A stretch of 56,568 bases of DNA from Promicromonospora citrea (GTDB lineage Bacteria; Actinomycetota; Actinomycetes; Actinomycetales; Cellulomonadaceae). Shown here piece after piece: positions 1-9,146 of this stretch. Position numbers and translations under genes: made by a program. Numbering within the stretch: position 1 is the stretch's first letter; every line of letters begins with the position of its first letter. The stretch spans positions 1 through 56,568 of the forward strand of contig NZ_JABEMG010000011.1 of the NCBI RefSeq assembly GCF_013004695.1, given 5' to 3'. The notes under the pieces are model-generated. The model saw nothing but the letters and a program-made list of their open reading frames with translations, was not told where the DNA came from and ran no database searches.

Positions 1-2447
1 AGAGCGGCCCGCGCCGCATCCTCCACCGCCTGCTCCTGCGCCTCGTGCCCCGGACCCGCCTGCGGCGCGAGCGCCACGGGCGGCTGCTCGTGCGGCTCGG
101 CCCCGCCGGCCAGCCGCTCGCGCAGCACGACGACGTCGCGCGTGCCCGGCGCGCCGTCGGGCCGGTCGACCTCGCGCAGCTCGAGCACGACGCCGCCGGA
201 GTGCACCCCGCGGACCGCACGCCCTGCCACCTCGTCCCGGGGCTCGGCCACCGGCGGCACGGGCGGGTCGTAGAGGACGTGGACGCCGTCGCCGGACGCG
301 AGGTCGGAGCCGTCCACCCGGGCCCCGTCGAGCATGCGGCCCACGAGCTCGAGGTCGCGTGACGCGAGGCGGTCGCGGCCCACGACCGCCCAGTCCCGCA
401 GCACGCGTGACTGTTCCACGTGGAACGTCGACCGCCGGCCGGGCCACTCGTCCAGCGGGAGCTCGAGCCGCGCGTAGTGCTCCTGCCAGAACGGCTTCAT
501 CTCGCGCTGGTAGTACCCGACGGCAGCGCCCAGCAGCGCCAGCGCCTGGGTCTCCGGCGACCGGGTGCCGCGGTTCTCGCCCACCCGCTCCGCGATCTCT
601 GCGCCGAGCGCGAGCCGCCGATCGCGCGCCTCCCGGCGGGCGGCGGCCCGCGCGGCCGCGGACTCGGCTCTCGCGTCCGGCACCGCGGTGGACGCCTCGA
701 TGGGCACCCGCGCCGCGGCTCGCGCCGCGCCGTCGACGCCTCCTGCCGCGTCCGCTCGCGCGGCCGGCACCGACCCGACCCGGGCCCGCGCCGCGCGCAG
801 CCAGTCCAGCAGCCGGAGCGTCGAGCGGCAGTCGTACTCGTTGTAGTCCAGGATCCGCTGCCGGAGGGCGCGGGCCCGCTCGTCGCCCTCGGCGGCGAGC
901 TTCGCGTACTCGGCGTACTCCGTGACCGACGCCGTCGCGCTCGTGACGCCCGCGCGGGCCGGGTCGTCCTGCATGTAGAGCGGTTCGAGCTTCTTGATGG
1001 ACCTCGACCGGTCGGAGATCCGCAGGCACGCGCGCACCACGGCGTACAGGTCCACGAGCACGCCGTCACGCAGCAGCTGGTCCACCTCGTCCTCGTAGAC
1101 GCCGTGCCGCGCCGCGATGGACAGCAGGTGGGTCTTCTCGTAGGCGGCGTAGTGGTAGACGTGCAGGTCCGGGTAGACGGCCCGGCGCCGGGTCAGATGG
1201 TCGACGAAGCGGACCAGGGCGTCCCGCTCGCCCGCCAGGTCGTCCGCCCACAGCCCGTGGAACGGGGGCGCCGGGTCCTGCGGGCCGGGTCGCTCGACCC
1301 AGCCGAACAGGTAGTCGAGGCCGGTCGCGGGTGCCCGCTCGTCCCCGGGCAGGCGCGGCGCCTCCCACAGCGGGTCACCCTCGAAGTCGAAGAAGATGTC
1401 CCCGGGGCTCGGCGCCGGCAGGTGGTCGATCGCGTCGGTCGCGACGAGCTGCCACCGCAGCCGCGCGTCCGGGCCGTCCGGGTCCGCGCCCTCGGGAAGG
1501 TGGTCGAGCGGCACCGACCCGTCGCCGTCGTCCAGGCCGAGCTGGAGGCGCGCCTGGGCACGCAGGCCCTCGAAGCGGCCCGCGGCCATTCCCTCGGGCG
1601 GATCCTGCGCGGCCGCCAGCGCGTCGATGGTCGTGAGGCCTGCGGCCGCCAACCGCACCCGCTGCGGCTCGTACACCCCGCCGACCAGCAGCACGTCGCG
1701 GCTCGCTGCGGCGGCCTCGGCACAGTCCGGGCAGTCGCGCAGGCGGCCGCACGCCTGGTACCGGTCGCCGCCCCAGCGCACCGGGCCGTCGTCCGCCACG
1801 TGGGTGTCGAGCAGCTCGAGCAGGCGGGCCCGTCTGCGGCGGAAGACCGGCAGCAGGTCGGCCAGGCGGTGGGACGTGGTCTCCCCCGTGCCGAGCACGA
1901 GGTGCACCTGGTCGGTCGGGTCGACGCGAGCCGCCACGAGCTGGTCGGCGTAGGCGGCGAGCTGCAGCAGCGCGCGCACCTTGGTGCGCCGCGCGAGCTT
2001 GGCGTCGTGCACCGCGTAGCGGAGCCCCCCGGACGTCGCGTCGCGCACCAGGAAGTCGGCCCGGCCGTGGAACCTGCCGTCGAAGAACGAGGCCTGGTAC
2101 ACGACGTCGGCCCCCTGCTCCAGGGCGGCGAGCGTCCGGGCGTGCGCGTCGGCGAGGTCGGTGGCGGACATGCGCCGGGCAGGCGTCACCTCGACCACCC
2201 CGCCGGCCCGGCCGGGCGTCGCGCGACCGTGCGCACGCAGGTACCCGTCGAGCACACGCTGCTCGTGCGCCTCGCCGAGGGCCGCTGTGCGGGCCAGCAT
2301 CGCGTCCTCCTCGCGCGGCCGGCGCGGGGCGCGACCCAGCAGCTCGTCGAGGCGCCGCAGCAGGCGGAACTCGCACTCGCCGGCGGTCACGAGGTCGCTC
2401 GCCGAGTACACCAGGGTGCCTGCGTCGTCACGCTCCAGGAGGAACAT
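1..2447 (-). CDS. TM0106-type RecB-like nuclease/helicase, C-terminus cut by the window edge
   Basis: The minus frame starting at ATG 2447 stays open to base 1, so at least 815 residues are present and the C-terminus lies outside the window. The opening MFLLERDDAGTLVYSASDL and the early Cys (GECEFRLL) match TM0106-family RecB-like putative nucleases, which fuse a Fe-S/RecB nuclease region to an SF1 helicase. A second Cys cluster, CGRLRDCPDC, lies near residues 230-240. The DIFFDFEGDPLW stretch (about residues 345-356) and YNEYDC (about 540) resemble the exonuclease-like acidic motifs of the family. No Walker A is seen, which fits truncation before the helicase domain. A role in DNA repair or processing is inferred from the family. 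The gene diverges from the Excalibur gene at 2591. The start is the first Met of the conserved N-terminus. Confidence 0.75.
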   Translation of the reverse strand, partial: MFLLERDDAGTLVYSASDLVTAGECEFRLLRRLDELLGRAPRRPREEDAMLARTAALGEAHEQRVLDGYLRAHGRATPGRAGGVVEVTPARRMSATDLADAHARTLAALEQGADVVYQASFFDGRFHGRADFLVRDATSGGLRYAVHDAKLARRTKVRALLQLAAYADQLVAARVDPTDQVHLVLGTGETTSHRLADLLPVFRRRRARLLELLDTHVADDGPVRWGGDRYQACGRLRDCPDCAEAAAASRDVLLVGGVYEPQRVRLAAAGLTTIDALAAAQDPPEGMAAGRFEGLRAQARLQLGLDDGDGSVPLDHLPEGADPDGPDARLRWQLVATDAIDHLPAPSPGDIFFDFEGDPLWEAPRLPGDERAPATGLDYLFGWVERPGPQDPAPPFHGLWADDLAGERDALVRFVDHLTRRRAVYPDLHVYHYAAYEKTHLLSIAARHGVYEDEVDQLLRDGVLVDLYAVVRACLRISDRSRSIKKLEPLYMQDDPARAGVTSATASVTEYAEYAKLAAEGDERARALRQRILDYNEYDCRSTLRLLDWLRAARARVGSVPAARADAAGGVDGAARAAARVPIEASTAVPDARAESAAARAAARREARDRRLALGAEIAERVGENRGTRSPETQALALLGAAVGYYQREMKPFWQEHYARLELPLDEWPGRRSTFHVEQSRVLRDWAVVGRDRLASRDLELVGRMLDGARVDGSDLASGDGVHVLYDPPVPPVAEPRDEVAGRAVRGVHSGGVVLELREVDRPDGAPGTRDVVVLRERLAGGAEPHEQPPVALAPQAGPGHEAQEQAVEDAARAA

Positions 2448-2590
2448 GACCCAGGTCTACCAGCGACCTCTGACACGGGCACGCTAGTGTCGGTCGGTCA
2501 GCCGGTCGATATGCCCGATTCGACCTCCCGTTCTAGCGCCGACCCGGCCGGATGGCCGATAGTGGGGCCGACCGTACCGAAGGAGCAACC

Positions 2591-3856
2591 ATGCCCGTGC
2601 GCTTCAACCCGCCTCCGGGTTGGCAGGTGCCCCCGGGATTCCGACCCGACTCCGCGTGGACCCCCGACCCCTCGTGGCCCCCGGCCCCGCCGGGGTGGGA
2701 GTACTGGGTCGACACCCCCCAGCCGGGCGGCGCCGACCGCACCGCCCCTCCCCCCGGACCACCGGCCCCCGGCTCCGCTCCCCCCGCGGCCCCCGGCGCG
2801 GACGCGGACACGCGCACCGTCGCGATCCAGGTCGTCGACGCACCGCCCGCCCGGCCCGCCTCCCTGGCGCCCGCCGGACTCGCGAGCCCTCCCGGTCCGC
2901 CGCCCGGACCGACCGCCGTGCCGGTCTCGGGACCGACCGCCGGACCGACCTCAGGGCCGACCTCCGGACCCACCGCCGTGCCGCCAGGAGCTCCGGCGCC
3001 CGGCTCCGCCGACGCGCTGGGCGCCACCATGACCCTGGCGCCGATCAGCGCACCGCCGGTCCGGCCTGGCTCGGGCCCGCAGCCGGCGTACCCGCCGCAG
3101 CACGGCACCCCGGGCGCACCGCCGCCCCCGCCCGCACCGCCCGAGACGGCGCGCAAGCCTGCTTCCGGCGTGCTCGCCGCGCTGAAGAACCTCGGCACCA
3201 AGCCCTCCGCGACGGCGCCGGCCCAGCAGGGCCCCGGTCCGCTGAGCATCGACGACGCCAACCACCACACCGACCGGCCCGCCGGTCGGCAGGGGCCTCG
3301 TGGCCCGGTGCCCGCCGTCGCACCGCCGTCGGCCGGCCGGCCTGGCGGCAGGAGCGGTTCGCGTGGTCCCGGCGTGGGGCTGATGGCCGCGATCGGTGTC
3401 GCCGCGCTCGCCCTCGGCGTCATCATCGGCGTCGTGGTGACCGCGGGCCAGCAGGCCGACGCCAACCAGGCGATCGCGGACGCCCGCACCGCCCAGGCGG
3501 GCATCGACGAACAGCTCGCGGACGTCGAGGCCCAGCAGTCGCGCGTCGACACGCAGCGGGACGAGGTCGCCGCCCGGGAGCAGGCGCTCGGCGAGCGCGA
3601 GGCCAAGCTCGAGGAGCGCGAGAAGGCCCTCAAGCAGCAGGAGGAGCAGCTCGCCCAGCAGCAGCAGGAGCAGGAGCGGGAGCGGGAGGACGACGACCGC
3701 GGCAACGGGGGCGGCAACGGCCCCGGGACGGTCTTCTACTGGAACTGCGACGCGGTCCGTGCGGCCGGCGCCGCCCCGCTCGCCGCGGGCCAGCCCGGCT
3801 ACCTGCCGCACCTCGACCGCAACGGCAACGGCATGGCCTGCGAGGACGGCGAGTAG
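2591..3856 (+). CDS. Membrane-anchored Excalibur-domain protein
   Basis: 421 residues. The first 200 residues are rich in Pro/Gly and open with Trp-Pro repeats (PPGWQVPPGF, WTPDPSWPPAPPGWEYWV). One hydrophobic segment at about residues 260-287 (LMAAIGVAALALGVIIGVVV) is followed by a Glu/Gln/Arg-rich coiled coil at about 295-375. The C-terminus is an Excalibur domain with the calcium-loop motif DRNGNGMACE and paired cysteines (FYWNCDAV ... MACE). The likely topology is a cytoplasmic Pro-rich tail, one membrane pass, and an extracellular coiled coil holding out the Ca-binding domain. AGGAG 6 bases before ATG 2591 supports this start over the in-frame ATG at 2552. Excalibur domains occur in secreted nucleases and surface proteins, but no catalytic domain is visible here, so the function is open. 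Confidence 0.75.
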   Translation: MPVRFNPPPGWQVPPGFRPDSAWTPDPSWPPAPPGWEYWVDTPQPGGADRTAPPPGPPAPGSAPPAAPGADADTRTVAIQVVDAPPARPASLAPAGLASPPGPPPGPTAVPVSGPTAGPTSGPTSGPTAVPPGAPAPGSADALGATMTLAPISAPPVRPGSGPQPAYPPQHGTPGAPPPPPAPPETARKPASGVLAALKNLGTKPSATAPAQQGPGPLSIDDANHHTDRPAGRQGPRGPVPAVAPPSAGRPGGRSGSRGPGVGLMAAIGVAALALGVIIGVVVTAGQQADANQAIADARTAQAGIDEQLADVEAQQSRVDTQRDEVAAREQALGEREAKLEEREKALKQQEEQLAQQQQEQEREREDDDRGNGGGNGPGTVFYWNCDAVRAAGAAPLAAGQPGYLPHLDRNGNGMACEDGE

Positions 3857-3898
3857 CAGGCGCGGGACGCCGGGCACCGGGGGCCGTCCACGAGAAAG

Positions 3899-3941
3899 GA
3901 GCGGGCCGAGACAGATCCCCAGACTCTGTCTCGGCCCGCTC
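3899..3941. terminator. Perfect 17-bp hairpin between convergent genes
   Basis: Arms 3899-3915 and 3925-3941 are perfect reverse complements around a 9-base loop. It lies 43 bases after the Excalibur stop and before the convergent gene ending at 3995. There is no U-tract, as is common in actinobacteria. It could serve both directions. Confidence 0.65.
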
Positions 3942-3946
3942 GTGTG

Positions 3947-3990
3947 TTCCCGGCCCACGCCATCTCCCCAGACGAGACGTGGGCCGGGAA
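3947..3990. terminator. Second hairpin of the convergent pair
   Basis: Arms 3947-3959 and 3978-3990 pair over 13 bp with an 18-base loop. The short T-rich run GTCTTTATCC follows on the plus strand. It sits 5 bases before the stop codon of the minus-strand gene at 3995, so with the upstream hairpin it forms a tandem terminator. Confidence 0.55.
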
Positions 3991-3994
3991 GTCT

Positions 3995-5332
3995 TTATCC
4001 GCCGAAGAGGCCCTCCAGGAGGGCCCCGAGGCCCAGCGGGTCGCTGTCGCTCTCCTCGGACGTCTCGCTCGGCGACGGCTCGGGCGTTCCCGGGCGCGGC
4101 GAGACCGCGCCGTCGGGCTGGACCTCGCCGGTCGCGGCCAGCTGCAGCGCCTCGCTCAGATCGATGAGGCACAGGCGCCACACCGCCGGGTCCACGCCGT
4201 CGGGCGCCTTCCAGAACGCCGTGCCGGACAGCTCTGGCGGGGCGGTCCAGCCGGTGCCGGTCCGCTGCGCGACACAGGTCTCCATGGCGGGGACCTCGTT
4301 CGCCTCGGCGTCCTCGACCAGCATCGGGGCGAGCTCCGCGACCACGGGCGCCGGCGCGACAGGCTCCGGCTCGCTCACCGACTCCTTGGCGGCGTCGTGC
4401 ACCACCGCGCAGTCCGGCGACGTGGTGCGGCACCAGGAGGCGCTCCAGGTCCCCCGCTCCGCGTAGACGAAGCCGCGCGGCTCCGCCGTCGCGCGGTCCA
4501 CCTGCAGCACCCGCATCCAGACGCTGCCGTCGCCGAGCACGTCGAACGGCGTGACCGGGAGCGACGACCCCGGAGCGGGCTCGTCACCCGGTGACGCGGG
4601 CGCCCCCTGCGCGCCCGCGGCACCACCGGTCTGCGGATCGTCGAAGACGAGGTGCTGCTCCCCGTCCGTCGCTGCGGACGAGAAGCCGAACACGAGGGCC
4701 GGCCCGCCGTCGGCGGGCAGGACCATCGCGTCCGAGGTCACGCCGCGCCACAGCAGCGTGCCGCCGAGGTTGCCCTCGCGGAGGTTCTGGAGCGCCGTGT
4801 CGCCGCCCGCGACGAGCTCGAGGTCGGTCGCGCTGTGGCGGCCGTCGATCGTCGCGAGGGTCACCACGGCGAGGTACCGCAGGCCGTCGCCCGCGGGCAG
4901 GCCGAGATCGAGCACCACGGTGTCGCGGTCGACGCGGTAGGTCGCGGGCCGCACCACCGACTGGACGCCGGGCACCAGGTACACCGCCTGCGCCTCGGGC
5001 TCACCGGACGGGAGGTCGGTCGGCGAGGGCACGGGCCGCTCGACGTCGAGGTCGCCGTCCTCGAGGAGCATCGGCGGCTCCGCGCTCGGCGACACCTCCA
5101 CCTGCGTGCTGGGCCACAGCCCCGGGATGCCCGGGAGCGCGCCCGCCACGCCCGCACCCGCCGTCGCGAGCGCCAGGGTGGAGGCCACCGTCACACCGGT
5201 CCGGCGCACCGTGTGCTTGCGCCGGCTCGACCGCAGCACACCGTCGAGGTCCAGCGTCGACGCAGGGACCGCCGCGTGCGCGGACTCGCGCAGGCGCGTG
5301 ACGAAGTCGTCGTCGGAGTGGTTCGTGGTCAT
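3995..5332 (-). CDS. Single-pass membrane protein paired with a SigE-type sigma factor; putative anti-sigma-like regulator
   Basis: 445 residues. A short charged N-terminus (MTTNHSDDDFVTRLRESAHA) and an Arg/Lys patch (RSSRRKH) precede one hydrophobic segment at about residues 46-68. The remainder looks extracytoplasmic, with Pro/Ser/Glu linkers and no recognised enzyme domain. ATG 5332 overlaps the TGA of the sigma gene by four bases (ATGA), so the two are translationally coupled. By position and topology it could hold or modulate the sigma factor, but no ZAS zinc motif is visible, so the anti-sigma role is inferred. The module at 6248-8217 has the same arrangement. The opening MTTNHSDD and the overlap decide the start. 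Confidence 0.6.
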   Translation of the reverse strand: MTTNHSDDDFVTRLRESAHAAVPASTLDLDGVLRSSRRKHTVRRTGVTVASTLALATAGAGVAGALPGIPGLWPSTQVEVSPSAEPPMLLEDGDLDVERPVPSPTDLPSGEPEAQAVYLVPGVQSVVRPATYRVDRDTVVLDLGLPAGDGLRYLAVVTLATIDGRHSATDLELVAGGDTALQNLREGNLGGTLLWRGVTSDAMVLPADGGPALVFGFSSAATDGEQHLVFDDPQTGGAAGAQGAPASPGDEPAPGSSLPVTPFDVLGDGSVWMRVLQVDRATAEPRGFVYAERGTWSASWCRTTSPDCAVVHDAAKESVSEPEPVAPAPVVAELAPMLVEDAEANEVPAMETCVAQRTGTGWTAPPELSGTAFWKAPDGVDPAVWRLCLIDLSEALQLAATGEVQPDGAVSPRPGTPEPSPSETSEESDSDPLGLGALLEGLFGG

Positions 5333-6195
5333 CGGGTTCCGCCCGGGGCGTCGATGTCGAGGATCGTGCGCAGGTGGGCGAGGCCGCGCGAGGCCGTGGA
5401 CTTCACGGTCCCGAGGGGGATCCCGAGCTCGCTCGAGACCTCCGACTCGGACAGGTCCAGGAGGTGGCGCAGCACCACGACGCGGCGCTGCTTCACCGGG
5501 AGCCGCAGGAGGGCACGGACGACGGCGTCCCGGTCGTCCACCGTGCGGGTGGGCGTGCGCGCGGAGCGCGGCGCGGCGACGTGGTCCTGCGGCAGCTCGT
5601 CCGGACCGGTGAGGATCTCGCGCCGCGTGCGGCGCCAGGTGTCGATGCGCAGGTTGGCGAGCACGCGGCGGGCGTAGACGAGCGGGTCGCCCTGGCGGGC
5701 CTTGTGCCAGTGCCGGTAGCACCGCTCGAAGGTCTGCTGGGTGAGCTCCTCTGCGCGGTGGGCGTCACCGCTGAGGAGGAAGGCCATCCGGTGGAGGGGA
5801 TCCTTGGCCTCTCGCATGAACGCGGTGAACTCGTCGTTCTTCGAGGCCGCCGCGTTCCTGCGCGCGTGAGTGGCACGGGGCCGGTCTGTCCGCACGGGGA
5901 GCGAGGCTACGTCATCGGCGTCGCCGGCCCCACCTCGGACGACCGTCAGCGGGCGCGTGGTGGGGGCTTGGGTCTCCGGGTCCGCCGTCGCGGACGCGGA
6001 GCGGGGGGTCGAGGTGGATGGGGAGTCTGGGGTGTTCTGCTGGGTGGTCACGGTCTCCAGGTCGTCCGCAGAGCTGGAGTCGGCGCGCACGACGCGCAGC
6101 ACCACGGGTCGGTGGACCCGCGGTTGCGGCGCCAGTGGGCGCGGACTCGTGACTGTCACGAACGGAACACGGCCCGGCGGGGGTGAAGGTTCCAT
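5329..6195 (-). CDS. SigE-family ECF RNA polymerase sigma factor
   Basis: The C-terminal 175 residues are a SigE-family ECF sigma factor. Region 2 reads FTAFMREAKDPLHRMAFLLSG through FERCYRHWHKA, followed by RIDTWRRTRRE. Region 4 has LPVKQRRVVVLRHLLDLSESEV and the helix-turn-helix GIPLGTVKSTASRGLAHLR. Family members are usually about 170-190 residues, so the roughly 110-residue Thr/Ser/Pro-rich N-terminus makes the start uncertain. ATG 6195 gives 288 residues. GTG 6051 has GGAG three bases upstream and gives 240. The gene overlaps the downstream membrane protein by ATGA. It would redirect RNA polymerase to an unknown envelope or stress regulon. Confidence 0.85.
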   Translation of the reverse strand: MEPSPPPGRVPFVTVTSPRPLAPQPRVHRPVVLRVVRADSSSADDLETVTTQQNTPDSPSTSTPRSASATADPETQAPTTRPLTVVRGGAGDADDVASLPVRTDRPRATHARRNAAASKNDEFTAFMREAKDPLHRMAFLLSGDAHRAEELTQQTFERCYRHWHKARQGDPLVYARRVLANLRIDTWRRTRREILTGPDELPQDHVAAPRSARTPTRTVDDRDAVVRALLRLPVKQRRVVVLRHLLDLSESEVSSELGIPLGTVKSTASRGLAHLRTILDIDAPGGTR

Positions 6196-6247
6196 CCAAT
6201 TTTCCGGATGTTCCCCTCGGCCCGGCCGGGCCGTGCGGACCCGCGGG

Positions 6248-7648
6248 TCAGCGGCGGAAGTCGAGCGACCCCAGGAACGCGTGCAGGTCCCGCAGGCCCT
6301 GCTCCGTCCCGTCGAACTCGACCACGAGGAACAGGTTCTCGCCCCGGTCCTCCTGGTGCAGGTAGATGTCCACCCAGTAGTAGTCGGGCTCGCCGGCCGT
6401 GTTGTGGACCGTGGGCAGCACCTCGGCGTAGTCGGCGCCGGGCACGTCGATCATCTGGGACTGCGGCTCGGACATGCTCCGGGTCCACCAGCTGCCGCCC
6501 GGCTTGCCGCCCTGCACGTAGACCCGCTCGTGCCACTCGACGTCCTGCGGCTCGGTCGCCGGCAGGTCCGACGGCACGCCCGCCGGGTCACCGGGCAGGG
6601 GCGCCCCGACGTTCTCGTCCACGTGCGTGACCGTCGGGCCGGTCCACTCGACGCCCGGGGAGAACTCACCCTCGGTCGGCTCGCTCGTCCAGCCCGGCGG
6701 CACGGCGAACCGCAGCCCGTTGTGCTCGGTCTCGGTCCAGCCGTCGGGCACGCTGTGCTCGATCGCGTCGAGCACCGGCGTCGAGAACTCGGGCTGGAAC
6801 CAGTCGGGCGCGCCCGCGTCCTCGAGCCACAGGTTGCCGACGAAGTCCCGCAGCATGGACTCGCCCTGCTCGTCCGCCGTGAACCGGGTGTCGATCACCC
6901 AGCCCTCGTCGCCCGCGCGGACCCGGACGGTCGCCGGGCGCACGCCGTCCTCGGGCTCGTGCTGCTCGATGACGACGAGGTCCGCGCCCTCGATGTCGAG
7001 CGTCGTCGCGCCCGAGTCCCGGGCGGGCACGGTCCAGTCCGCGACGTCGAACACGTTGCGGAGCTCGATCGTGGCGTCCATGTCGTCGATGGTCCCGTCC
7101 TCGCCGAGCCCGCCGGCCCGCGGGTGGTCCGGGGACAGCCAGCCGGCCACACCTCCCGCGTTGACGTCGCCCACCGCGATCCAGCCGCCCCCTGGCACCT
7201 CGTACCAGAGGCCGCCGAGGATGTACGGCGTGTGGCCGCCCTCCTCCACGACCCCGCGCTCGACGCCGGGCAGGACGGGCAGCTCGCCGTCGCCGGTCCG
7301 CAGGTAGCGGGTCGGCTCCGTCGCGGACGACGACGGCGACGGGCTCGGTTCGCCCGGGGACGATCCGTCGGTCGGTGCCGAGCGCGTCGCCGTGCGGTCG
7401 GTGCCGGGCAGGGGCTGCCGCTCCCCGAGGATCGTCGAGGCGGCGCCGAGGCCTGCTCCCAGGACGGCGAGCGCCGCCGCCCCCGCCGTCACGGCCGTCA
7501 CGAGGCGGCGGCGTCGCACGGTGCGGACCGCACGCACGGCCATGGTGGTCGCGTCCAGCGAGGCCGGTGGCTCGATGGCCGTGCTGGCGGCACGCAGGTC
7601 CGCCAGCATGGCCGCGTCCTTCTTCGCGTTGATGTCGTGCACGTTCAT
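6248..7648 (-). CDS. Single-pass membrane protein paired with the second SigE-type sigma factor
   Basis: 466 residues. A 45-residue cytoplasmic N-terminus ends in an Arg-rich stop (RTVRRRRLV), then one transmembrane helix at about residues 49-72. A Ser/Pro/Thr linker and a Trp-rich extracytoplasmic region follow. GGGAGG lies 6 bases before ATG 7648, and the ATG overlaps the TGA of the sigma gene (ATGA). It has the same size class and topology as the protein at 3995-5332, but only loose sequence resemblance by eye. I infer sensing or anti-sigma activity from gene coupling; no catalytic motif or family was recognised. Confidence 0.6.
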   Translation of the reverse strand: MNVHDINAKKDAAMLADLRAASTAIEPPASLDATTMAVRAVRTVRRRRLVTAVTAGAAALAVLGAGLGAASTILGERQPLPGTDRTATRSAPTDGSSPGEPSPSPSSSATEPTRYLRTGDGELPVLPGVERGVVEEGGHTPYILGGLWYEVPGGGWIAVGDVNAGGVAGWLSPDHPRAGGLGEDGTIDDMDATIELRNVFDVADWTVPARDSGATTLDIEGADLVVIEQHEPEDGVRPATVRVRAGDEGWVIDTRFTADEQGESMLRDFVGNLWLEDAGAPDWFQPEFSTPVLDAIEHSVPDGWTETEHNGLRFAVPPGWTSEPTEGEFSPGVEWTGPTVTHVDENVGAPLPGDPAGVPSDLPATEPQDVEWHERVYVQGGKPGGSWWTRSMSEPQSQMIDVPGADYAEVLPTVHNTAGEPDYYWVDIYLHQEDRGENLFLVVEFDGTEQGLRDLHAFLGSLDFRR

Positions 7649-8217
7649 GATCGACCTCCCTCGCCGTCGGCCACGATCGCGCGCAGGCGCGCGAGGGCGC
7701 GTGAGGCGGTGGACTTCACGGTGCCCGCCGAGATGCCGAGCTCCGCGGCCGTCTCCGCCTCCGAGCGGTCCAGCAGGTAGCGCAGCACCACGACGCGGCG
7801 CTGCTTGACCGACAGGGCCATGAGCGCCCGCACGAGGCGGTCGCGGTCGGCGAGCCCGGCGTCGGAGCCCGGCGACGAGCGGTGGCCGACGGCGGCGCCC
7901 GGGTCGTCGGTGAGCACCTCCCGGCGGGTGCGGCGCCACGTGTCGATGCGGGCCGTCGCGAGCACGCGGCGCGCGTAGGCGAACGGGTCACCGTCGCCGA
8001 CCTTGCGCCAGGCCTTGTAGGTGCGTTCCAGGGCGAGCTGGACCAGGTCCTGCGCACGGTGCGGGTCGCCGCACAGCAGGTAGGCGATCCGGTACAGAGC
8101 CGCCGTGCTGGTCTGGGCGAACGCCGTGAAGTCGGCGACCGGGTCGACACCGCTGCGGATGACGGCGATCTCGCCGCTCCTCGGTTGCACCTGCTGCCCC
8201 ACCGCCACCTCGCTCAT
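7645..8217 (-). CDS. SigE-family ECF RNA polymerase sigma factor (second copy)
   Basis: 190 residues from ATG 8217, which has GGAG 9 bases upstream. An in-frame ATG at 8292 would add 25 residues without better support. Region 2 is FAQTSTAALYRIAYLLCGD through ALERTYKAWRKVGDGDPFAYARRVL, with RIDTWRRTRRE. Region 4 is LSVKQRRVVVLRYLLDRSEAET with helix-turn-helix GISAGTVKSTASRALARLR. Closely related in sequence to the sigma factor at 5329, which suggests tandem duplication. It overlaps the downstream membrane protein by ATGA and probably starts this two-gene unit. Confidence 0.88.
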   Translation of the reverse strand: MSEVAVGQQVQPRSGEIAVIRSGVDPVADFTAFAQTSTAALYRIAYLLCGDPHRAQDLVQLALERTYKAWRKVGDGDPFAYARRVLATARIDTWRRTRREVLTDDPGAAVGHRSSPGSDAGLADRDRLVRALMALSVKQRRVVVLRYLLDRSEAETAAELGISAGTVKSTASRALARLRAIVADGEGGRS

Positions 8218-8327
8218 GCCGCGCTCCGCCCCGGACCGGCGGACCACCCCGGCCTGCGGCGCACCCCGCGCCGCGTCGTCTGCGTCATGCACCCTAGACG
8301 CAGCCGAGCGGCGGGAGGTTGTCTGCG

Positions 8328-9146
8328 TCAGAGAACGTGCGAGAGGAAGTTCTTCGTGCGCTCGTGCTGCGGGTCGTCCAGGACCCTCTCCGGCGGGCCC
8401 GCCTCGACGATGACGCCGTCGTCCATGAACACGACGTGGTCGGCCACCTCGCGGGCGAAGCCGATCTCGTGCGTGACCACGATCATGGTCATGCCCGAGC
8501 GCGCGAGGTCCCGCATCACGGCGAGCACCTCGCCCACGAGCTCGGGGTCGAGGGCCGAGGTCGGCTCGTCGAACAGCATGAGCTCGGGGTCCATGGCCAG
8601 GGCCCGGGCGATCGCCACACGCTGCTGCTGACCGCCGGAGAGCTGCGCCGGGTAGTGGTCGGCCCGGTCGGCCAGGCCCACCCGCTCGATGAGCTCGAGC
8701 GCCCGCTGCCGCGCCTCGCGCTTCGACAGCCCCTTGACCTGCACGGGAGCCTCCATGACGTTCTCGAGCGCCGTCATGTGCGGGAACAGGTGGAAGCGCT
8801 GGAACACCATGCCGATGCGCGAGCGCTGCCGCGCCACGACCTTGGGGTGCAGCCGGTGCAGCACGCCCTTGGCGTCCTCCCGGTAGCCCATGAGCTCGCC
8901 GTCGACGACGACCGAGCCGCCCGTGATCTCCTCGAGCTCGTTCACGCAGCGCAGCAGCGTCGACTTGCCGGACCCGGAGGGGCCGAGGATCACGGTGACC
9001 GAGCCCCGTGCGACGTCGAGGTCGACACCCTTGAGCACGTGCACGGCGTCGTGCCCGTGCCCGAAGACCTTGTGCACCTGCCGTACCGCGACCATGGTGT
9101 CCTGCGCGGCACCGGTGTCCGGTGCGTCCGTGTCCGTGGCGCTCAT
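8328..9146 (-). CDS. Amino-acid ABC transporter, ATP-binding protein (PAAT family)
   Basis: 272 residues. Walker [10 protein letters not shown] is at residues 55-63, with the Q-loop in [19 protein letters not shown]. The signature is LSGGQQQR, Walker B is [12 protein letters not shown] and the H-loop is [11 protein letters not shown]. The pattern is that of GlnQ/HisP-type ATPases that power uptake of polar amino acids. It is the last gene of an SBP-permease-ATPase operon read leftward, and its ATG overlaps the permease TGA (ATGA). Substrate is not deducible. Confidence 0.93.
   Translation of the reverse strand: MSATDTDAPDTGAAQDTMVAVRQVHKVFGHGHDAVHVLKGVDLDVARGSVTVILGPSGSGKSTLLRCVNELEEITGGSVVVDGELMGYREDAKGVLHRLHPKVVARQRSRIGMVFQRFHLFPHMTALENVMEAPVQVKGLSKREARQRALELIERVGLADRADHYPAQLSGGQQQRVAIARALAMDPELMLFDEPTSALDPELVGEVLAVMRDLARSGMTMIVVTHEIGFAREVADHVVFMDDGVIVEAGPPERVLDDPQHERTKNFLSHVL

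Noticed and set aside
420-3032. 870-residue plus-strand open frame over the nuclease gene
   Set aside because: It crosses two real genes in a wrong frame and shows no domain.
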